Below are positions 38,692-46,966 of a DNA stretch of 64,000 bases, piece after piece. The notes under the pieces were generated by a model. The model searched no databases. It was given only the letters and a program-made list of their open reading frames with translations, and had not been told where the DNA came from. Location: contig NZ_AKKC02000009.1 in the NCBI RefSeq assembly GCF_000282095.2, forward strand, positions 62,001 through 126,000, given 5' to 3'. This stretch comes from Rhizobium sp. CF080 (GTDB lineage Bacteria; Pseudomonadota; Alphaproteobacteria; Rhizobiales; Rhizobiaceae). Position 1 is the first letter of the stretch. Each line of letters begins with the position of its first letter. A program made the position numbers and the translations under genes.

Positions 38692-38720
38692 AGACATCGC
38701 AGGGCGTACCTGCGATGTCT
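38692..38720 (+). terminator. Strong hairpin between fbpA and fbpB (attenuator or processing site)
   Basis: AGACATCGCAGG, the 5-base loop GCGTA, and CCTGCGATGTCT form a perfect 12-bp stem followed by TATCTTTTC. Such hairpins after a binding-protein gene reduce read-through or protect upstream mRNA, giving more binding protein than permease. Confidence 0.7.
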
Positions 38721-38738
38721 TATCTTTTCGGACCGGCA

Positions 38739-40307
38739 ATGACTTCCACCACAGATACCAGGATCTCCATCGCGCCGCGGCACCGCCTGCCGGCGGCATC
38801 GTCATGGACGCTGACGATCGCGGTCGTGGTGGCTTTCCTGGCCCTGCTGCCGCTCGGCTTCGTGCTGTGGGCGGCGGTCGTCACCGGCTGGGACATGGCC
38901 TCGCAGTTGATCTTCCGCTCGCGGGTCGGCGAACTGCTGGCCAATACCGTCCTGCTGGTCATTTTCACCATTCCGATCTGCGCCGTGCTCGGCGTTTCAC
39001 TCGCCTGGCTGACGGAACGCAGCGACCTGCCGGGTGCGCGGCTCTGGTCCTGGCTCTGCGTCACGCCGCTCGCGGTGCCCGCCTTCGTGCATTCCTATGC
39101 CTGGATCGGGCTGTGGCCCAGCTTCCACGGACTGCCCGCCGGCGTGGCGATTTCGGTCGTCGCCTATTTTCCGTTTCTCTACCTTCCGCTTTCGGCCGCC
39201 TTCCGGCTGCTCGACCCGGCGCTGGAAGACCAGGCGGCCTCGCTGGGGCTGGCACCGTTTGCCGTCTTCCGGCGCGTCGTGCTGCCGCAGCTGCGGCTTG
39301 CCCTTTGCGGCGGCGCGCTGCTGATCGGTCTGCATCTGCTTGCCGAATACGGGCTGTTTGCGATGATCCGCTTCGACACGTTCACGACGGCGATCATCGA
39401 CCAGTTCCAGTCGACCTATAACGGCGTTGCCGCCTACATGCTGGCGCTGATGCTGGTGCTCTGCTGCTTCGTGCTGCTTGGTCTCGAGGCTGGCTTGCGC
39501 GGGCGCAGCCGGTATGCGCGGCTCGGCTCCGGCGTCGCCCGCCGGCCGAAGGTCGCCCGGCTGGGCAGGTGGAAATACGTCGCTCTCATCCTGCCCGCCG
39601 TGACGACCGCGTTTGCGCTCGGCATCCCGGTGCTGACCCTCGGTCGCTGGCTGATCGCCGGTGGGGCCGCCGTCTGGCGGATCGATGAGGTCGGGCTGGC
39701 GCTGTGGCAGACGCTGGTCATCTGCCTGATCGGCGGGCTTGCGACGACGGCCGCCGCGGTGCCGATCGCCTGGCTTTCCGTGCGCCGTCCGACCCGCGCC
39801 AGCCGGTTCCTCGAAGGCTGCTATTATCTCGCAAGCTCGATGCCGGGCGTTGTCGTGGCGCTGGCGCTGGTCACCGTCACCGTGCGCGTGGTGCTGCCGC
39901 TCTACCAGAGCGTTGCGACCATCGTGCTCGCCTATGTGGTGATGTTCCTGCCGCGCGCGCTGGTGAGCCTACGCGCCAGCATCGCGCAGGTGCCGGTCGA
40001 AATCGAACAGGCGGCGGCAAGCCTCGGGCGCTCGCCCGGCAATGCGCTGTTTGCGACGACGATCCGGCTTGCCGCACCGGGGGCTGCGGCGGGCGTGGCG
40101 CTCTCCTCGCTCGGCATCATGAACGAACTCACCGCCACCCAGATGCTGGCGCCGAACGGCACCCGCACGCTCGCCATGGCCTTCTGGGCGCTGACCGGCG
40201 AGATCGACTATGCGGGCGCTGCGCCTTATGCGGTGCTGATGGTCGCCTTCTCGCTGCCGCTTACCTTCCTTCTCCATCACCAATCGAAAAAGATCGCCGG
40301 GCGATGA
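38739..40307 (+). CDS. fbpB: Ferric-iron ABC transporter permease (fused double permease)
   Basis: The 522-residue permease has about twelve membrane segments in two homologous halves, each with an EAA-type loop (EDQAASLGLAPFAVFRRVVLPQL and EIEQAAASLGRSPGNALFATT). This is the FbpB/SfuB layout. I start it at ATG 38739, after the intergenic hairpin. Earlier in-frame ATGs (38688, 38715) lie within the hairpin; the ribosome site is weak for all three. It overlaps fbpC by 4 bases. Confidence 0.92.
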   Translation: MTSTTDTRISIAPRHRLPAASSWTLTIAVVVAFLALLPLGFVLWAAVVTGWDMASQLIFRSRVGELLANTVLLVIFTIPICAVLGVSLAWLTERSDLPGARLWSWLCVTPLAVPAFVHSYAWIGLWPSFHGLPAGVAISVVAYFPFLYLPLSAAFRLLDPALEDQAASLGLAPFAVFRRVVLPQLRLALCGGALLIGLHLLAEYGLFAMIRFDTFTTAIIDQFQSTYNGVAAYMLALMLVLCCFVLLGLEAGLRGRSRYARLGSGVARRPKVARLGRWKYVALILPAVTTAFALGIPVLTLGRWLIAGGAAVWRIDEVGLALWQTLVICLIGGLATTAAAVPIAWLSVRRPTRASRFLEGCYYLASSMPGVVVALALVTVTVRVVLPLYQSVATIVLAYVVMFLPRALVSLRASIAQVPVEIEQAAASLGRSPGNALFATTIRLAAPGAAAGVALSSLGIMNELTATQMLAPNGTRTLAMAFWALTGEIDYAGAAPYAVLMVAFSLPLTFLLHHQSKKIAGR

Positions 40308-41353
40308 CGTTTCTTACACTGACCTCCCTGCGCAAACAGTATGGCTCCGTCGTCGCCCTCGACGGCATCGACCTGTCGGTGACATCAGGCAGCCGCACAG
40401 CGATCGTCGGGCCTTCCGGTTGCGGCAAGACCACGCTTCTGCGCCTGGTTGCCGGCTTCGACGCGCCGGATGAGGGCCGCATCGTGTTCGCCGGCCAGCA
40501 GCTTGCCGACGGTCGTTCCCAGGTGCCGGCGCACAAGCGCGGCATCGGCATCGTCGCACAGGACGGCTGCCTGTTTCCGCACCTGACGATCCGGCAGAAT
40601 ATCGGTTTCGGGCTGGAAGCGGAGGCCTCGGTGAAGAACGCCCGCATCGCCCAGCTGATGGACATGGTCGGGCTCGACCCGGCCATGCTCGCCCGCAAGC
40701 CGGACCAGCTCTCAGGCGGCCAGCAGCAGCGCGTAGCGCTCGCCAGGGCTCTGGCGCGCAAGCCGAGGCTGATGCTGCTCGACGAGCCCTTCTCGGCGCT
40801 GGATACCGGCCTCAGGGCCGCCACCCGCAAGGCGGTGACCGATGTGCTGACCGCCGCCGGCATCACCACGCTTTTGGTCACCCACGACCAGGGCGAGGCG
40901 CTTGCCTTCGCCGACCAACTGGCGGTGATGCGGGCGGGAAAATTCGCGCAGGTGGGTTCTCCGCGCGAGGTCTATTCCAGACCGGTCGATGCTGCGACGG
41001 CAGCCTTTCTCGGCGAGGCGATCGTGCTGCCCGCCGATGTCGCGGACGGGAGGGCGCAAAGCCCGCTCGGGGTCCTGCCGGTCGATGACACCGCCTATCG
41101 CGGCAAGGCGCAGATCATGCTGCGGCCGGAACAGATCACCGTTACGCGGGCCAGGGCTCAGAATGGCGGCGAGGGGGCTTCCGGGACGATCGCCGAAATC
41201 AATTTCTGCGGCCCGACCTCGGATGTCCGGATCACGCTCGGCGGCGATCCGAACGGCTTCTCCTTCCGGCTCGACATCCCGAGCCGCGAGACGCTGGTCC
41301 CCGGCGATCGGGTGACGATCGGCGTGGCGGGAACGGCGCACCTCTTCCGGTAG
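40304..41353 (+). CDS. fbpC: Ferric-iron ABC transporter ATP-binding protein
   Basis: The 349-residue ATPase has Walker A GPSGCGKTTL, Q-loop AQDGCLFPH, signature LSGGQQQRVALARALA, Walker B LMLLDEPFSALD and switch His VTHDQGEA. A C-terminal ~110-residue TOBE-type domain carries MLRPEQITV. It is typical of FbpC/PotA-class importers. The ATG overlaps the permease stop (ATGA). It energises uptake of Fe(III) bound by the operon's binding protein. Confidence 0.95.
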   Translation: MTFLTLTSLRKQYGSVVALDGIDLSVTSGSRTAIVGPSGCGKTTLLRLVAGFDAPDEGRIVFAGQQLADGRSQVPAHKRGIGIVAQDGCLFPHLTIRQNIGFGLEAEASVKNARIAQLMDMVGLDPAMLARKPDQLSGGQQQRVALARALARKPRLMLLDEPFSALDTGLRAATRKAVTDVLTAAGITTLLVTHDQGEALAFADQLAVMRAGKFAQVGSPREVYSRPVDAATAAFLGEAIVLPADVADGRAQSPLGVLPVDDTAYRGKAQIMLRPEQITVTRARAQNGGEGASGTIAEINFCGPTSDVRITLGGDPNGFSFRLDIPSRETLVPGDRVTIGVAGTAHLFR

Positions 41354-41445
41354 CCCGGCCGTCTGACCGCAAGGTCTTGGGGTCGTCGGGAACCCTGGAA
41401 CATTTCTTCGCGTTATCGGACCATCAACGTGAAGGAAAAAATTCC

Positions 41446-41619
41446 ATGCTGAAATGGGCTCTCATCTTCCTGGTCATCTCGCTGATTTCCGGTTTCCTTG
41501 GCTTTTCCGGCGTTTCCGCCGCGACGGCTTCGATCGCGAAAATCCTCTTCTTCATCTTCCTCGTCATCTTCCTGATTTTCGTCGTGCTCGCGTTTGTGGC
41601 CGGCAACGCGATTCTCTGA
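41446..41619 (+). CDS. DUF1328 small membrane protein
   Basis: This 57-residue, two-pass hydrophobic protein begins LKWALIFLVISLISGFLGFSGV and matches the DUF1328/YtjA family, small inner-membrane proteins often induced under stress. The start is ATG 41446, with AAGGA upstream. It stands alone, 92 bases after fbpC. The function is unknown. Confidence 0.88.
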   Translation: MLKWALIFLVISLISGFLGFSGVSAATASIAKILFFIFLVIFLIFVVLAFVAGNAIL

Positions 41620-41668
41620 TCACCGGGCGTGAAACGCGAGAAAACCGGGCGAATCAGTCCCCCGAAAC

Positions 41669-41698
41669 AAAAAAGCCCCGCCGAAGGTCGGGCGGGGC
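41669..41698 (-). terminator. Rho-independent terminator, minus strand
   Basis: On the minus strand, GCCCCGCC, an 8-base loop and GGCGGGGC form a perfect 8-bp stem followed by TTTTTT. It would end transcripts from the zinc-ribbon gene upstream (stop at 41837), about 140 bases away. Confidence 0.75.
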
Positions 41699-41836
41699 AA
41701 ATTGGGGAAAATCCGCATCAATGACGCGGTGGGTCGCATTTGGCACATTCCATGTCGTGATGCGAGGCGGGTTCCGGCCGATTCGGTACTCTCCGCGAAA
41801 AAAGATGACAGCAGAACTGCGCGGAAACGCGGATAA

Positions 41837-42076
41837 TCAGGGGCGCGACGGATGTTTCTGGGCGAAGACCAGCAATTTCCAGGTCACGGGGCCGAGGACC
41901 GTATGCTCGTGATGGATCTGCGGGATGGCCGCGTCCTTGTGAACGACGATCTCGTCGCCGCAGGTCTTGCACCGATAGATGCCGGCATTGGGCACCTTCT
42001 GCCCCGGCATCCACTCCTTGTCGAAAGCCGGTACGCCAGCCTTTACGAGATGCTCCGAATTCTTGAACTGCGCCAC
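41837..42076 (-). CDS. Small zinc-ribbon-like protein
   Basis: The 79-residue soluble protein contains IYRCKTCGDEIVVHKD followed by PQIHHEH, giving CxxC and histidines that may bind one zinc or iron. I chose GTG 42076 because GGGAGG stands six bases upstream; the longer frame lacks a site. It lies downstream of tRNA-Val on the same strand. The function is unknown. Confidence 0.72.
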   Translation of the reverse strand: MAQFKNSEHLVKAGVPAFDKEWMPGQKVPNAGIYRCKTCGDEIVVHKDAAIPQIHHEHTVLGPVTWKLLVFAQKHPSRP

Positions 42077-42247
42077 GCTCCGCCTCCCTGATGCCGTAAC
42101 ACCATAACAGGCGCAGATGACCAAATTGCCAGCGAGGCTGGTGAAGAATTCTGGACGCTTGTGTGCCGTTTCGGAACGGGCAGACCAATGGGAGGGTCAG
42201 AAACGAAGAAATCCGCCGAAGCGGATTTCTTAACGTTTTGAACTGGA

Positions 42248-42322
<75 letters not shown>

Positions 42323-42427
42323 ATCCGTGGCGGCGCATAGACCATAGACTGGTCGGGCCGTCAACAGGTTTTTGCCATGAAATGCGAAGGTTTTTTGAAG
42401 GCCTTGCAGATCAGGGCTTTGCGGGCT

Positions 42428-42790
42428 TCAGGCCGCCAGAAGCTTGTTCACTTCGTCCACCAGATCGCGCAGGTGGAAGGGCTTCGACAGGACCTTGGCG
42501 TCCTTTGGGGCCTTGGAATCGGAGTTCAGCGCGACGGCCGCAAAGCCGGTGATGAACATCACCTTCAGATCCGGGTCGAGTTCGGTTGCCCGGCGGGCAA
42601 GCTCGATCCCGTCCATTTCCGGCATGACGATGTCGGTCAGGAGCAGCGAGAAGGGCTCTTCGCGCAGGCGGTCATAGGCGCTCGCGCCGTTGTCGAAGGA
42701 CGCGACCTTGTAACCCGCCTTTTCAAGCGCCTTCACCAGGAAACGACGCATGTCGTTATCGTCTTCGGCGAGAAGGATTTTCTGAATCAT
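42428..42790 (-). CDS. cpdR: CpdR-type single-domain response regulator
   Basis: The 120-residue receiver-only protein begins QKILLAEDDNDMRRFLVKAL and has the phosphoacceptor Asp53 (LLTDIVMPEMDG), the conserved Thr (FITGF) and Lys (LSKPFHL). It is close to CpdR of Caulobacter and Sinorhizobium, which directs ClpXP proteolysis of cell-cycle proteins depending on its phosphorylation by the CckA-ChpT relay. It is divergent from an N-formylglutamate amidohydrolase gene, the arrangement conserved in alphaproteobacteria. ATG 42790 fits the family start. Confidence 0.93.
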   Translation of the reverse strand: MIQKILLAEDDNDMRRFLVKALEKAGYKVASFDNGASAYDRLREEPFSLLLTDIVMPEMDGIELARRATELDPDLKVMFITGFAAVALNSDSKAPKDAKVLSKPFHLRDLVDEVNKLLAA

Positions 42791-42974
42791 CTCCAGGACC
42801 GTTATCCAATGCAAATTTTTAGAGTTGTCGGTATCTCTTACACTGCCAACGCGCGGTAAACATCCGTTTAATGGGGGTGGAAGAGGATTTGATAGGGTAT
42901 AGATAGTATGGACTTCGCGTCGGGCAACTGGCAACATGTGTTCCTGAACAAGTTCGTGACATGGTAAAGGCAGG

Positions 42975-43862
42975 ATGGATTGCAACGCAGGTGATTTTGA
43001 ACAGTTCGAAGTGAGGGAGCCCGCCACGCAGACTATCCCCTTCGTTTTCAATTCGCCTCACAGCGGCAGCTTCTATCCGCCTGAATTTCTCGCCGAGAGC
43101 GGGCTCGATTCGCTCGCCATCCGCCGTTCCGCAGACCACTATGTCGACGAGCTTTTTGCCGATGCGCCGGAACTCGGTGCGCCGCTGCTTCGAGCCCATT
43201 TCCCGCGCGCCTATCTCGACGTCAACCGCGAACCCTACGAGCTTGATCCGCGCATGTTCGACGGGCCCTTGCCGCCGTTCGTCAATATCGGCTCGATGCG
43301 GGTCGCGGGTGGACTCGGCACGATCCCGCGGATCGTGGCGGAAAACATGGAAATCTACCGCCGCAGGCTGCCGGTCAACGAGGCGATGTCGCGGATCGAG
43401 ACGATCTACAAGCCCTACCATGCCTGCCTGCGCAAGCTGATCGCCCGCACCCATGCGCGCTTCGGGCTCGCCATCCTGATCGACTGCCATTCGATGCCGG
43501 GCAATATCCGGCTGTCCGGTTCGGACGTGCGGCCGGACTTCATCATCGGCGATCGCTACGGCACCAGCGCGTCTGCCGAGCTCTCCCGGGCGGCGATGCA
43601 GTTCCTCGACGGCATGGGTTTTTCGGCGGTGCGCAACAAGCCTTATGCCGGTGGCTTCATCACCGAACATTACGGACGGCCGGTACGCGGCCTGCACGCG
43701 CTGCAGATCGAGATCAACCGGGCGCTCTACGTGGATGAAGTGACGCTCGACAAGCGGCCGGAATTTCCGGTGATCGCGGCCGCGCTTTCCACTTTCATGC
43801 GGCAGATGGCGGACTTCGTCATCGACTTTGCCGGCGGCGACAGCGCGCTCGCGGCCGAATAA
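42975..43862 (+). CDS. N-formylglutamate amidohydrolase
   Basis: The 295-residue zinc-dependent enzyme family hydrolyses N-formyl-L-glutamate to formate and glutamate. Visible features are VFNSPHSGSFYP, RRSADHYVDELF, ILIDCHSMPG and TEHYGRPVRGLHALQIEINRALY, which hold the metal-binding and catalytic residues. It is not near histidine-utilisation genes, so the physiological substrate is uncertain and I give no hut symbol. It starts 184 bases from the divergent cpdR. Confidence 0.92.
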   Translation: MDCNAGDFEQFEVREPATQTIPFVFNSPHSGSFYPPEFLAESGLDSLAIRRSADHYVDELFADAPELGAPLLRAHFPRAYLDVNREPYELDPRMFDGPLPPFVNIGSMRVAGGLGTIPRIVAENMEIYRRRLPVNEAMSRIETIYKPYHACLRKLIARTHARFGLAILIDCHSMPGNIRLSGSDVRPDFIIGDRYGTSASAELSRAAMQFLDGMGFSAVRNKPYAGGFITEHYGRPVRGLHALQIEINRALYVDEVTLDKRPEFPVIAAALSTFMRQMADFVIDFAGGDSALAAE

Positions 43863-43932
43863 CCTCCCCAAGTTTTCCACAGGTTTGGTCAGTCGCCGGC
43901 GGGATGGCCGGCTTGCGGGCTCGTTCGAGAGC

Positions 43933-44010
43933 AAAAAAAACCGCGCTTGAGAGCGCGGCTAAGTCTAGGGAGGAAACACCCAAGGAGGGTATTTACAGTC
44001 AAAGACTGTG
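43933..44010 (-). ncRNA. mmgR: MmgR-type trans-acting sRNA (suhB RNA family)
   Basis: The minus strand from about 44010 contains a 5' hairpin (CAGTC/GACTG), a second hairpin (ACCC-TCCTT-GGGT), then the unpaired motif TTTCCTCCCT, and a terminator hairpin (CCGCGCT-CTCA-AGCGCGG) followed by eight T. This order, the ~78-nucleotide size and the TTTCCTCCCT motif fit the alphaproteobacterial MmgR family, which limits polyhydroxybutyrate accumulation in Sinorhizobium. The family was first described beside an inositol-phosphatase-like gene, as here beside hisN. Confidence 0.85.
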
Positions 44011-44015
44011 CATTG

Positions 44016-44044
44016 AACCTACGAGTGCACTGCACAAATGTCAA
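44016..44044 (-). promoter_or_regulatory. Sigma-70 promoter of the MmgR sRNA
   Basis: TTGACA (44039-44044), exactly matching consensus, a 17-base spacer and TAGGTT (44016-44021) place the transcription start at about 44009-44011. This agrees with the expected 5' end of the sRNA. Confidence 0.8.
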
Positions 44045-44209
44045 GCAGCTTTTTTGAGTGCTTAAATATGCGCCATTTTTAGGCGAGTTGCCGAGATTTG
44101 AAGCAGTGAAAGATCATTTTTTGATTTTCTGCGTATTCGGCTCGAAACCGGTTCCAAGGTCGAAGCGGGTGTTTTAAAAGAGATCTTCCTTCCAACAGCG
44201 GATTCCCCC

Positions 44210-44986
44210 ATGCTTCCCGATCGCGACTTCTTCCATGCGCTTGCCGATGCTGCCAAGGCCGAGACCCTGCCGCGCTTCCGGACCGGACTTTCCGTCGTCA
44301 ACAAGGAGCAGGGCGGGTTCGACCCGGTGACCGAGGGCGACCGCGCCGCCGAGACGGCGATCCGGGCGCTGATCACCGCATGCTTTCCCCAACACGGCAT
44401 TCTCGGCGAGGAGCATGGGAATGTCGGCCTCGACCGTGAGCATGTCTGGGTGATCGATCCGATCGACGGCACGCGCGCCTTCATTTCCGGCCTGCCGGTC
44501 TGGGGGACGCTGATCGGCTTCCAGTCGAACGGCCGCGCCGCCATGGGCCTGATGGACCAGCCGTTCATCGGCGAGCGTTATTTTGCCGACGGCACGAACG
44601 CCTGGTATTGCGGCCCGGACGGCGAGCGGCAGATTTCGGTGCGCGATTGCGGCAGCCTTGCCGACGCCACCCTCTTCACCACCTCGCCGCATATCTTCGG
44701 CGGCGACGATCTGGCGAAATACCGTTCGGTCGAGGAGAAGGTGCGGCTGTTCCGCTATGGCTGCGATTGCTACGCCTATGTGCTGCTGGCTTCCGGCCAT
44801 GTCGATCTGGTCGTCGAGAACAACCTGAAGCCCTATGACGTGGGGGCGCTGATCCCGATCATCGAGCAGGCAGGCGGCATCATCACCACCTGGGACGGCG
44901 GGCGGCCGGAGAACGGCGGCAATATTCTTGCGGCTGGCAGCAAGGCCGTGCATGCGGAAGCGATGAAGCTGCTTTCCGGCAAATAG
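44210..44986 (+). CDS. hisN: Histidinol-phosphatase, inositol-monophosphatase family
   Basis: The 258-residue protein has the metal sites of the IMPase superfamily: GEEHG (Glu), WVIDPIDGTRAFI (Asp-x-Asp with the Thr) and PYDVGALIPIIEQAGG. The Gly-Leu-Pro-Val-Trp stretch and the tyrosine-rich C-terminal half match HisN, the histidinol-phosphatase of actinobacteria and rhizobia, rather than classical SuhB. It dephosphorylates histidinol phosphate in histidine synthesis. The other his genes are outside the window. Confidence 0.88.
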   Translation: MLPDRDFFHALADAAKAETLPRFRTGLSVVNKEQGGFDPVTEGDRAAETAIRALITACFPQHGILGEEHGNVGLDREHVWVIDPIDGTRAFISGLPVWGTLIGFQSNGRAAMGLMDQPFIGERYFADGTNAWYCGPDGERQISVRDCGSLADATLFTTSPHIFGGDDLAKYRSVEEKVRLFRYGCDCYAYVLLASGHVDLVVENNLKPYDVGALIPIIEQAGGIITTWDGGRPENGGNILAAGSKAVHAEAMKLLSGK

Positions 44987-45005
44987 GCAACAAGAGCAGC
45001 CGCGA

Positions 45006-45995
45006 TCAGGCTGCGGTTTCGGAAAGTCCGAAGCCGCCATCCTGGCCGGGCATGAAGGCCTCGATCGCCGCAAGTCCCTGGGCGCGGTAGATATCCCTGT
45101 CGTGAAACAGTTCATGGCGCGCGCCGTTGATGGTGATGAGCTGGCCGGCGCGGAAATTGCGCGACAGTTCCTCCTGCGCCGCATAGGGGACGATCGCGTC
45201 GAGGACGGGAGCAAGGATCAGGGTCGGGATGGTGATTTTTGTCAGATGCGACTGGGAGGATACCCGGCGCGCGGCCTTGAACGTCTCGTGCAGCCAGCGG
45301 GCCGTCGGCGGACCGATCGTCAGATCCGGATGGGCGGCACCGATCTCCATGTTGCGGGCGAAACGCTTCGGATCCGATGTCAGCGGATTGCCTTCGAAGG
45401 CGCGATTGCTGCGGTCGGTACCCATCGAGAGGCGGCCGAAGCCGGTCCAGCTTGCCAATCCCGCGAGCGAGCGGATCAGTCCTTCCGGTACGCCCTGGCC
45501 GGACAGCGCGATATAGGGCGCTGCGAGCGCCATGCGGTTGATGCGGTTCGAAAGCCGCGGGGCGACCGACAGGGCGATCAGCGCCCCGGTCGAGTGTGCA
45601 ATCAGGAAGAAGGGCAGGCGGGCATCCGGCAGGACGATATGCTCGAGGAAGATCTCGAGATCCCGCTCGTAGTCGGAAAAGCGTCGGACATGGCCCTTGC
45701 GCGTGTTTTTCGTCAGCCGCTGCGATCCGCCCTGGCCGCGCAGGTCGAAGGTCGCGACCCACAGGCCCATGGCGTTCAGGTCTCGGATCGTCTCGAAATA
45801 TTTTTCGATGGACTCGTTGCGGCCCTGCATGAGCACGACGGTGCCGATCGCAGGCGACATCTCGGAGCGGAACAGGCCGTAGCGCAGCCTGGTGCCGCGA
45901 TGGCCGGTGAAATAGCCGGCCGTGTAATTGGCCGGGGCCTGATTGCCCGGCGTCGGGTAGAGAATGTCGTCGATGGTACCTGGCGCTTCGCTCAT
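45006..45995 (-). CDS. Lysophospholipase-like alpha/beta hydrolase
   Basis: The 329-residue protein belongs to the serine aminopeptidase S33/PldB group. It has the oxyanion-region motif VVLMQGRNESIEKYFE, the nucleophile elbow LIAHSTGALIAL, and the catalytic His in GARHELFHD. It probably cleaves lysophospholipids or monoacylglycerols. ATG 45995 is the best family start; the frame extends upstream without a ribosome site. It is convergent with hisN, 19 bases apart. Confidence 0.9.
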   Translation of the reverse strand: MSEAPGTIDDILYPTPGNQAPANYTAGYFTGHRGTRLRYGLFRSEMSPAIGTVVLMQGRNESIEKYFETIRDLNAMGLWVATFDLRGQGGSQRLTKNTRKGHVRRFSDYERDLEIFLEHIVLPDARLPFFLIAHSTGALIALSVAPRLSNRINRMALAAPYIALSGQGVPEGLIRSLAGLASWTGFGRLSMGTDRSNRAFEGNPLTSDPKRFARNMEIGAAHPDLTIGPPTARWLHETFKAARRVSSQSHLTKITIPTLILAPVLDAIVPYAAQEELSRNFRAGQLITINGARHELFHDRDIYRAQGLAAIEAFMPGQDGGFGLSETAA

Positions 45996-46225
45996 GGCGG
46001 TCAGGGTCAGGCAGTGGCGGCGGGACGTCAAGGGAAAAGCGCAGTTAGCGGCATTCAATGGCACGCCGGGGCGATTTCGGAGACATCGGAGACTTGCACC
46101 CCGCCGGTCAAACATGTGTATTCAACGGCGTTTACAAGTTTCGATGTTTGTCGGTCCGCCTGGTATGGGAGTGTGCGTGAGGAGGCGGGATCGGTGTCAG
46201 TCGACGGATGATGAGGAGACAAGCC

Positions 46226-46609
46226 ATGTATTACGCAATCCTTGCCTATCACCAGGAGGGAGTGGTCGAATCCTGGTCCCAGGAGGAGGACGAGGCCCTG
46301 ATGGTCGATCTGCTCCAGGTCAACGACCGCCTGGTTGCGCAAAAATCCTTGGGGCCGGCCGCACGGCTCGGCCCGACCGAACGGGCCGTGACCCTGCGGG
46401 GCAAGGGTGAGGGCATGGTCATCGACGGCCCGTTTGCCGAAACCAAGGAGCAGCTGCTCGGATTCTACGTGGTGGATTTTCCGACCATCGAGGGTGCCAT
46501 AGCGGCGGCGCGGGAGCTTCGCCGCGCCAATCCGACGGCGGTCTACGAGATCAGGCCGATCTTGCTCTACGTGCCGGGTGCTTCGCTGGAGACGCGCGAC
46601 GAGGGCTGA
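46226..46609 (+). CDS. DGPF/YCII-family protein
   Basis: The 127-residue protein shows the family hallmark VIDGPFAETKEQLLGFYVVD. It is related to the YCII fold; members are often encoded beside ECF sigma factors of the ECF42 type. No sigma gene lies beside this one (the ECF pair here is 9 kb away), so its role is unclear. ATG 46226 has GAGGAGA upstream; longer in-frame starts lack a site. Confidence 0.88.
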   Translation: MYYAILAYHQEGVVESWSQEEDEALMVDLLQVNDRLVAQKSLGPAARLGPTERAVTLRGKGEGMVIDGPFAETKEQLLGFYVVDFPTIEGAIAAARELRRANPTAVYEIRPILLYVPGASLETRDEG

Positions 46610-46632
46610 AAGGTCTTTTTCGGCAGAGCATG

Positions 46633-46755
46633 AAAAAAAGAAGCCGGAATCGCGGGTCTAGGGATACCCGATCGATTCCGGCAATTGATGACCGAAGCGA
46701 AGGGACGAATGGAGCTTCGGTCGAGAGAGACAGTCTGCCTTCCACTGTCCGTTCT
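46633..46755 (-). ncRNA. Candidate small RNA (unassigned)
   Basis: On the minus strand three hairpins follow each other: GACAGT/ACTGTC, GACCGAAGC/GCTTCGGTC (9 bp, 15-base loop), and a long GCCGGAATCG/CGATTCCGGC stem with an inner CGGGT/ACCCG. The last is followed by TTCTTTTTTT. This resembles an independent sRNA with a Rho-independent end. The upstream promoter is uncertain (possible GATAGA -10 near 46760), so the 5' end is approximate. Confidence 0.5.
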
Positions 46756-46832
46756 ATCAAAATGATCCTGAACGGGTTCGAAACGGGCTGTTCATGTCAG
46801 GTTCACGCGTAAAACGCGCCGCGAACCGGGGC

Positions 46833-46861
46833 CTTGAAGCCGCGAAAACCAATCCCCATCT
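46833..46861 (+). promoter_or_regulatory. Sigma-32 (RpoH) heat-shock promoter of hsp20
   Basis: CTTGAA (46833-46838), a 15-base spacer and CCCCATCT (46854-46861) match the RpoH promoter consensus (CTTGAAA/CCCCATNT) almost completely. It lies 105 bases upstream of the hsp20 start, leaving a long leader. Confidence 0.85.
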
Positions 46862-46869
46862 GAACTCTG

Positions 46870-46966
46870 CGGGCGCCACAAAGGGTCCGCTGAACGCGAC
46901 CGACATCGCCATTACGGGATGCGGAAGCTTAACTTAACCGCAACGTCGCTTCCCAAGGAGGACTCC
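46870..46966 (+). promoter_or_regulatory. ROSE-type RNA thermometer in the hsp20 leader
   Basis: The last leader hairpin (46945-46963) is GUC, bulged G, CUUC, loop CCAA, GGAG, GAC, burying the ribosome site GGAGGA. The U(C/U)GCU motif with a bulged G opposite the site is the defining ROSE feature. A second stem (TGCGG/CCGCA, 46920-46942) precedes it. Melting on heating would allow translation. Confidence 0.8.

Noticed and set aside
41718..41760. Eleven-codon minus-strand frame with a CxxC motif after the zinc-ribbon gene
   Set aside because: Too short to support as a gene, and no ribosome site was evident.
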